Shown here: positions 62,088 through 64,000 of the stretch, one piece after another
Numbering within the stretch: the first letter of the stretch is position 1
How the letters are laid out: every line of letters starts with the position of its first letter
Origin: Anaerosporobacter faecicola
GTDB taxonomy: Bacteria > Bacillota > Clostridia > Lachnospirales > Lachnospiraceae
Length of the DNA: 64,000 nucleotides
Assembly: GCF_012070565.1 (NCBI RefSeq)
Contig: NZ_JAAQRO010000032.1
Location: 81,887 to 145,886, forward strand
Direction: 5' to 3'
Notes under the pieces: model-generated
What the model was told of the DNA's origin: nothing
What the model saw: only the letters and a program-made list of their open reading frames with translations
Database searches by the model: none
Position numbers and translations under genes: made by a program

Positions 62088-62112
62088 AAGTTTGAGTAAA
62101 GTACTCAAACTT
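62088..62112. repeat. 11-bp perfect hairpin
   Basis: AAGTTTGAGTA (62088-62098), loop AAG, TACTCAAACTT (62102-62112). No T-run. Between the EamA gene and the WYL regulator promoter. Confidence 0.5.
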
Positions 62113-62184
62113 AGCAGTTCAATTGCTGCCAATAAACGTATCATATAGAGATGTTTTCAGCAATTAATATATCGAATATAAACC

Positions 62185-62213
62185 TTGACGTAAGGTGTCA
62201 TAGTTTATATGCT
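62185..62213 (+). promoter_or_regulatory. promoter and operator of the WYL regulator
   Basis: TTGACG (62185-62190), 17 bases, TATGCT (62208-62213). The -35 region contains TGAC-N7-GTCA (62186-62200). A near copy of the whole stretch recurs before the ClbS-like gene (63129 on). Confidence 0.65.
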
Positions 62214-62238
62214 ATAGTTAATTAATGGAGGTGATGGT

Positions 62239-63135
62239 TTGAAAGAAAGTAGACTGTTCAAAATAGTATATTATGTTTTGGAGAATGGGCGCATAACAGC
62301 CCCTCAATTAGCGGAAAAATTCGAAGTATCCGTGCGAACAATATATCGTGATATAGATGTAATTAGTAGTGCGGGTATTCCAATTTATGTGACAACCGGG
62401 AGAAATGGTGGCATACAAATACTTGATAACTATGTTTTAGACAAAGCATACTTTTCGGAAAAGGAAAAGCAAGATCTATTATCAGCCTTACAGAGTTTAT
62501 CCATTTTTACGAATATCTACGAAAAGGAAACTTTAACGAAGCTTTCTGCCCTTTTTAATACACATTCAGAAAATTGGTTAGAAGTAGATTTTGATCGTTG
62601 GGGAAGCAATACGCAGGATAATGAGAAGTTTTTATTGTTGAAAAAGGCAATCACTAATCATAAAGTCGTGACAATTGTTTATGTTAGCTCCTATTGCCAA
62701 AAAACAAAGAGAAAGATTCACCCACTCAAGCTCTTATACAAATCAAAAGAATGGTATGTGAAATCCTATTGCACAGAGAAAGAGGATTTTCGTCTATTCA
62801 AAATAAACCGTATTGTAGAATGCGAACTTTTAGAGGAAGAATTTGTTCCTGTGGAGTTTCCGGTTTTGCATAATACAGAGCAGAAGTCAAATAACAATGT
62901 GGTACTACGCTTTCCGAAAGAAATGTCGTATCGTATTTATGATGAGTTTTGTGACAATGAAGTTACCGTAGAGGAAAATGGGGATTTAATCGTCAAGGCC
63001 TTTATGCCAGAAGACGCATGGCTAATGGGGTATCTTCTTTCGTTTGGGGCAAATGTAGAGGTAATAGAGCCTACCTATATGCGCAAGATTTTGTTTGATG
63101 AAGCAAAAAAAATTTGTGAAAAAAATAAACCATGA
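62239..63135 (+). CDS. YafY/WYL-family transcriptional regulator
   Basis: 298 residues: N-terminal HTH_11 winged helix (ITAPQLAEKFEVSVRTIYRDIDVISSAGIPIY), a central region, and a WYL domain (about 140-220: VSSYCQKTKRKIHPLKLLYKSKEWYVKSYC). WYL domains bind nucleotide-type or other ligands and occur in stress and defence regulators. Starts with TTG 62239 behind GGAGGTG. It probably controls itself and the next gene. Confidence 0.9.
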   Translation: MKESRLFKIVYYVLENGRITAPQLAEKFEVSVRTIYRDIDVISSAGIPIYVTTGRNGGIQILDNYVLDKAYFSEKEKQDLLSALQSLSIFTNIYEKETLTKLSALFNTHSENWLEVDFDRWGSNTQDNEKFLLLKKAITNHKVVTIVYVSSYCQKTKRKIHPLKLLYKSKEWYVKSYCTEKEDFRLFKINRIVECELLEEEFVPVEFPVLHNTEQKSNNNVVLRFPKEMSYRIYDEFCDNEVTVEENGDLIVKAFMPEDAWLMGYLLSFGANVEVIEPTYMRKILFDEAKKICEKNKP

Positions 63136-63149
63136 CATATGATGTCATG
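63129..63149. promoter_or_regulatory. second copy of the WYL operator motif
   Basis: CCATGACAT / ATGTCATGG palindrome (63129-63137, 63141-63149) containing TGAC-N7-GTCA (63132-63146). Flanking bases (AAACC before, GTTTAT after) also match the site upstream of the regulator. Confidence 0.65.
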
Positions 63150-63229
63150 GTTTATGTGTTACTATTAAAACGTAGGAAAACAACATAAGGTAGTGTTTTG
63201 ATTTGACACGTGAATGGAGGATAATAATA

Positions 63230-63772
63230 ATGGGTAGACCAACATCAAAAACAGATTTATTAACTGTAGCAGAAGCAAATTATGAAAAGCTAAATATTCT
63301 TATTTCTGAAATGACAGAAAAAGAGCTGGCAACACCTTTTGATTTTTCAAATGATGAGAAAAAGAAAGAGGCTCATTGGAAAAGAGATAAAAACCTTCGG
63401 GATATACTCATTCATCTTTATGAATGGCACCAGCTTTTGCTGAAATGGGTACATTCTAATTTGAATGGAACGGAGGCAACTTTTATTCCAGCACCATACA
63501 ACTGGAAAACATATGGGGATATGAATGTAGAATTTGTGAAAAAACACCAGAGTACATCCTTAGAGGATGCAAAGAATATGTTTGAAAAATCACATTCTGA
63601 CATTATGAATTTGGCAAAATCGTTTTCAAATGAAGAACTGTTTTCCAAAGGCGTATACAAATGGGTAGGTAGCAATGCTTTAGGGTCATATTTTGTCAGC
63701 GTTACAGCAAGCCACTATGACTGGGCTATGAAAAAGCTGAAAGCACATAAAAGAAACTGTGCAAGTAATTGA
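63230..63772 (+). CDS. ClbS/DfsB-family four-helix protein
   Basis: 180 residues: MGRPTSKTDLL start, HWKRDKNLRDILIHLYEWHQLLLKWV, NVEFVKKHQSTSLEDAKNMF and GSNALGSYFVSVTASHYDWAMKKLK follow the ClbS/DfsB (DUF1706) family. ClbS is known to protect producers from colibactin; most other members have no known function. GGAGG before ATG 63230 (frame open from 63203). Neighbour of the WYL regulator. Confidence 0.9.
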   Translation: MGRPTSKTDLLTVAEANYEKLNILISEMTEKELATPFDFSNDEKKKEAHWKRDKNLRDILIHLYEWHQLLLKWVHSNLNGTEATFIPAPYNWKTYGDMNVEFVKKHQSTSLEDAKNMFEKSHSDIMNLAKSFSNEELFSKGVYKWVGSNALGSYFVSVTASHYDWAMKKLKAHKRNCASN

Positions 63773-63883
63773 TACATGGTGAGCCGACCACAACATCGGT
63801 AGATATAAAACGTTGTTGTGGTGGGAGAATTTCTATATTCCTAAATATATTACAATAGCCTAGCGGTGGTTTTTGATATGATT

Positions 63884-64000
63884 CCCCTTAAGTAGACAAG
63901 GTAAATAACCAAATCTACTTAGGGGGAAATTTTTATGTCCAAATATACGACAGAAATAAGGCTAGCAGCATGCAAAGAATATTTTGATGGAAAGTTATCA
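63884..64000 (+). mobile_element. 5' end of an IS3-family insertion sequence, cut by the window
   Basis: The left end (CCCCTTAAGTAGACAAG) is similar to the IS scar end at 15915. It is followed by OrfA (63935). An internal inverted repeat pairs CCCCTTAAGTAGA (63884-63896) with TCTACTTAGGGGG (63914-63926). Confidence 0.75.
63935..64000 (+). CDS. IS3-family transposase OrfA (partial)
   Basis: First 22 codons only; MSKYTTEIRLAACKEYFDGK is the usual start of IS3/IS150-type OrfA helix-turn-helix proteins. The RBS (AGGGGGAAA at 63921) lies inside the hairpin described for the element. The gene continues past the window. Confidence 0.85.
   Translation, partial: MSKYTTEIRLAACKEYFDGKLS

Noticed and set aside
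63787..63822. ACCACAAC / GTTGTGGT hairpin after the ClbS-like gene
   Set aside because: Probably helps end transcription, but has no T-run; too weak to list as a terminator.

Overview
The window reads as chromosome of a low-GC, Gram-positive anaerobe of the Clostridia, most likely a Lachnospiraceae member near the Lachnoclostridium phytofermentans type. The basis is the AT-rich sequence, strong AGGAGG ribosome binding sites, frequent extended -10 (TGnTATAAT) promoters, the gene order era - yqzL-like - recO - lipoprotein - glycyl-tRNA synthetase - pyruvate phosphate dikinase, and rhamnose fermentation through lactaldehyde reductase. Taxonomy is inferred from gene content, not from a search. 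I see no rRNA, tRNA or CRISPR array.

Layout. 1-13.8 kb is mostly core: a cold-shock protein, an M16C metalloprotease, era, a YqzL-like small protein overlapping recO, a lipoprotein, glyQS, a lone ABC exporter with a decayed gene in front of it, and ppdK with its terminator. 13.8-16.3 kb is an island: a PP-loop ATP-pyrophosphatase with a fused C-terminal beta domain, bracketed by a probable IS1182-type transposase remnant and a frameshifted IS3-type transposase remnant. 16.3-18.5 kb holds two methyltransferases, one fused to an XRE regulator domain.

18.5-23.3 kb is a lantibiotic/bacitracin-type defence module: a two-component pair divergent from a LanFEG-like ABC operon, with an 11-bp tandem repeat between them. 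23.3-29.7 kb carries small regulatory and accessory genes (DUF3237, two AraC regulators, a PNPOx-like protein, a DrrAB-like ABC exporter, an acetyltransferase). 29.8-34.4 kb has a cell-wall amidase with a Big_2 domain, a GntR(YtrA-type)-ABC module with a clear autoregulatory operator, and a MATE efflux pump. 34.7-38.2 kb is an aerobic-type (class Ia-like) ribonucleotide reductase nrdAB, followed by a D-lactate dehydrogenase. 39.6-44.6 kb is the L-rhamnose catabolic cluster rhaB-rhaA-rhaD-fucO.

45.0-49.7 kb holds a FliD-C-like orphan protein behind a sigma-28-like promoter, and a solute-binding lipoprotein paired with a chemoreceptor. 49.9-54.7 kb is a complete BceRS-BceAB peptide-antibiotic resistance module with a textbook operator. 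55.5-59.5 kb has a MerR regulator facing a GyrI-like gene with a 19-bp-spaced promoter, then an ECF sigma factor with its membrane anti-sigma-like partner. 59.5-63.8 kb has an MBL hydrolase, a nitroreductase, an EamA transporter, and a WYL regulator / ClbS-like pair sharing one operator motif. The window ends inside the first ORF of an IS3-family element.

Taken together, at least three separate drug- or peptide-response circuits (LanFEG-TCS, BceRSAB, MerR/GyrI plus WYL/ClbS) sit on this stretch, as well as several general exporters. A dispersed hairpin-plus-tail repeat occurs three times in intergenic positions. The less ordinary items are the PP-loop fusion between transposon scars, the binding protein-chemoreceptor pair with a possible attenuator leader, the FliD-like orphan, the WYL/ClbS operator pair and the repeat family.
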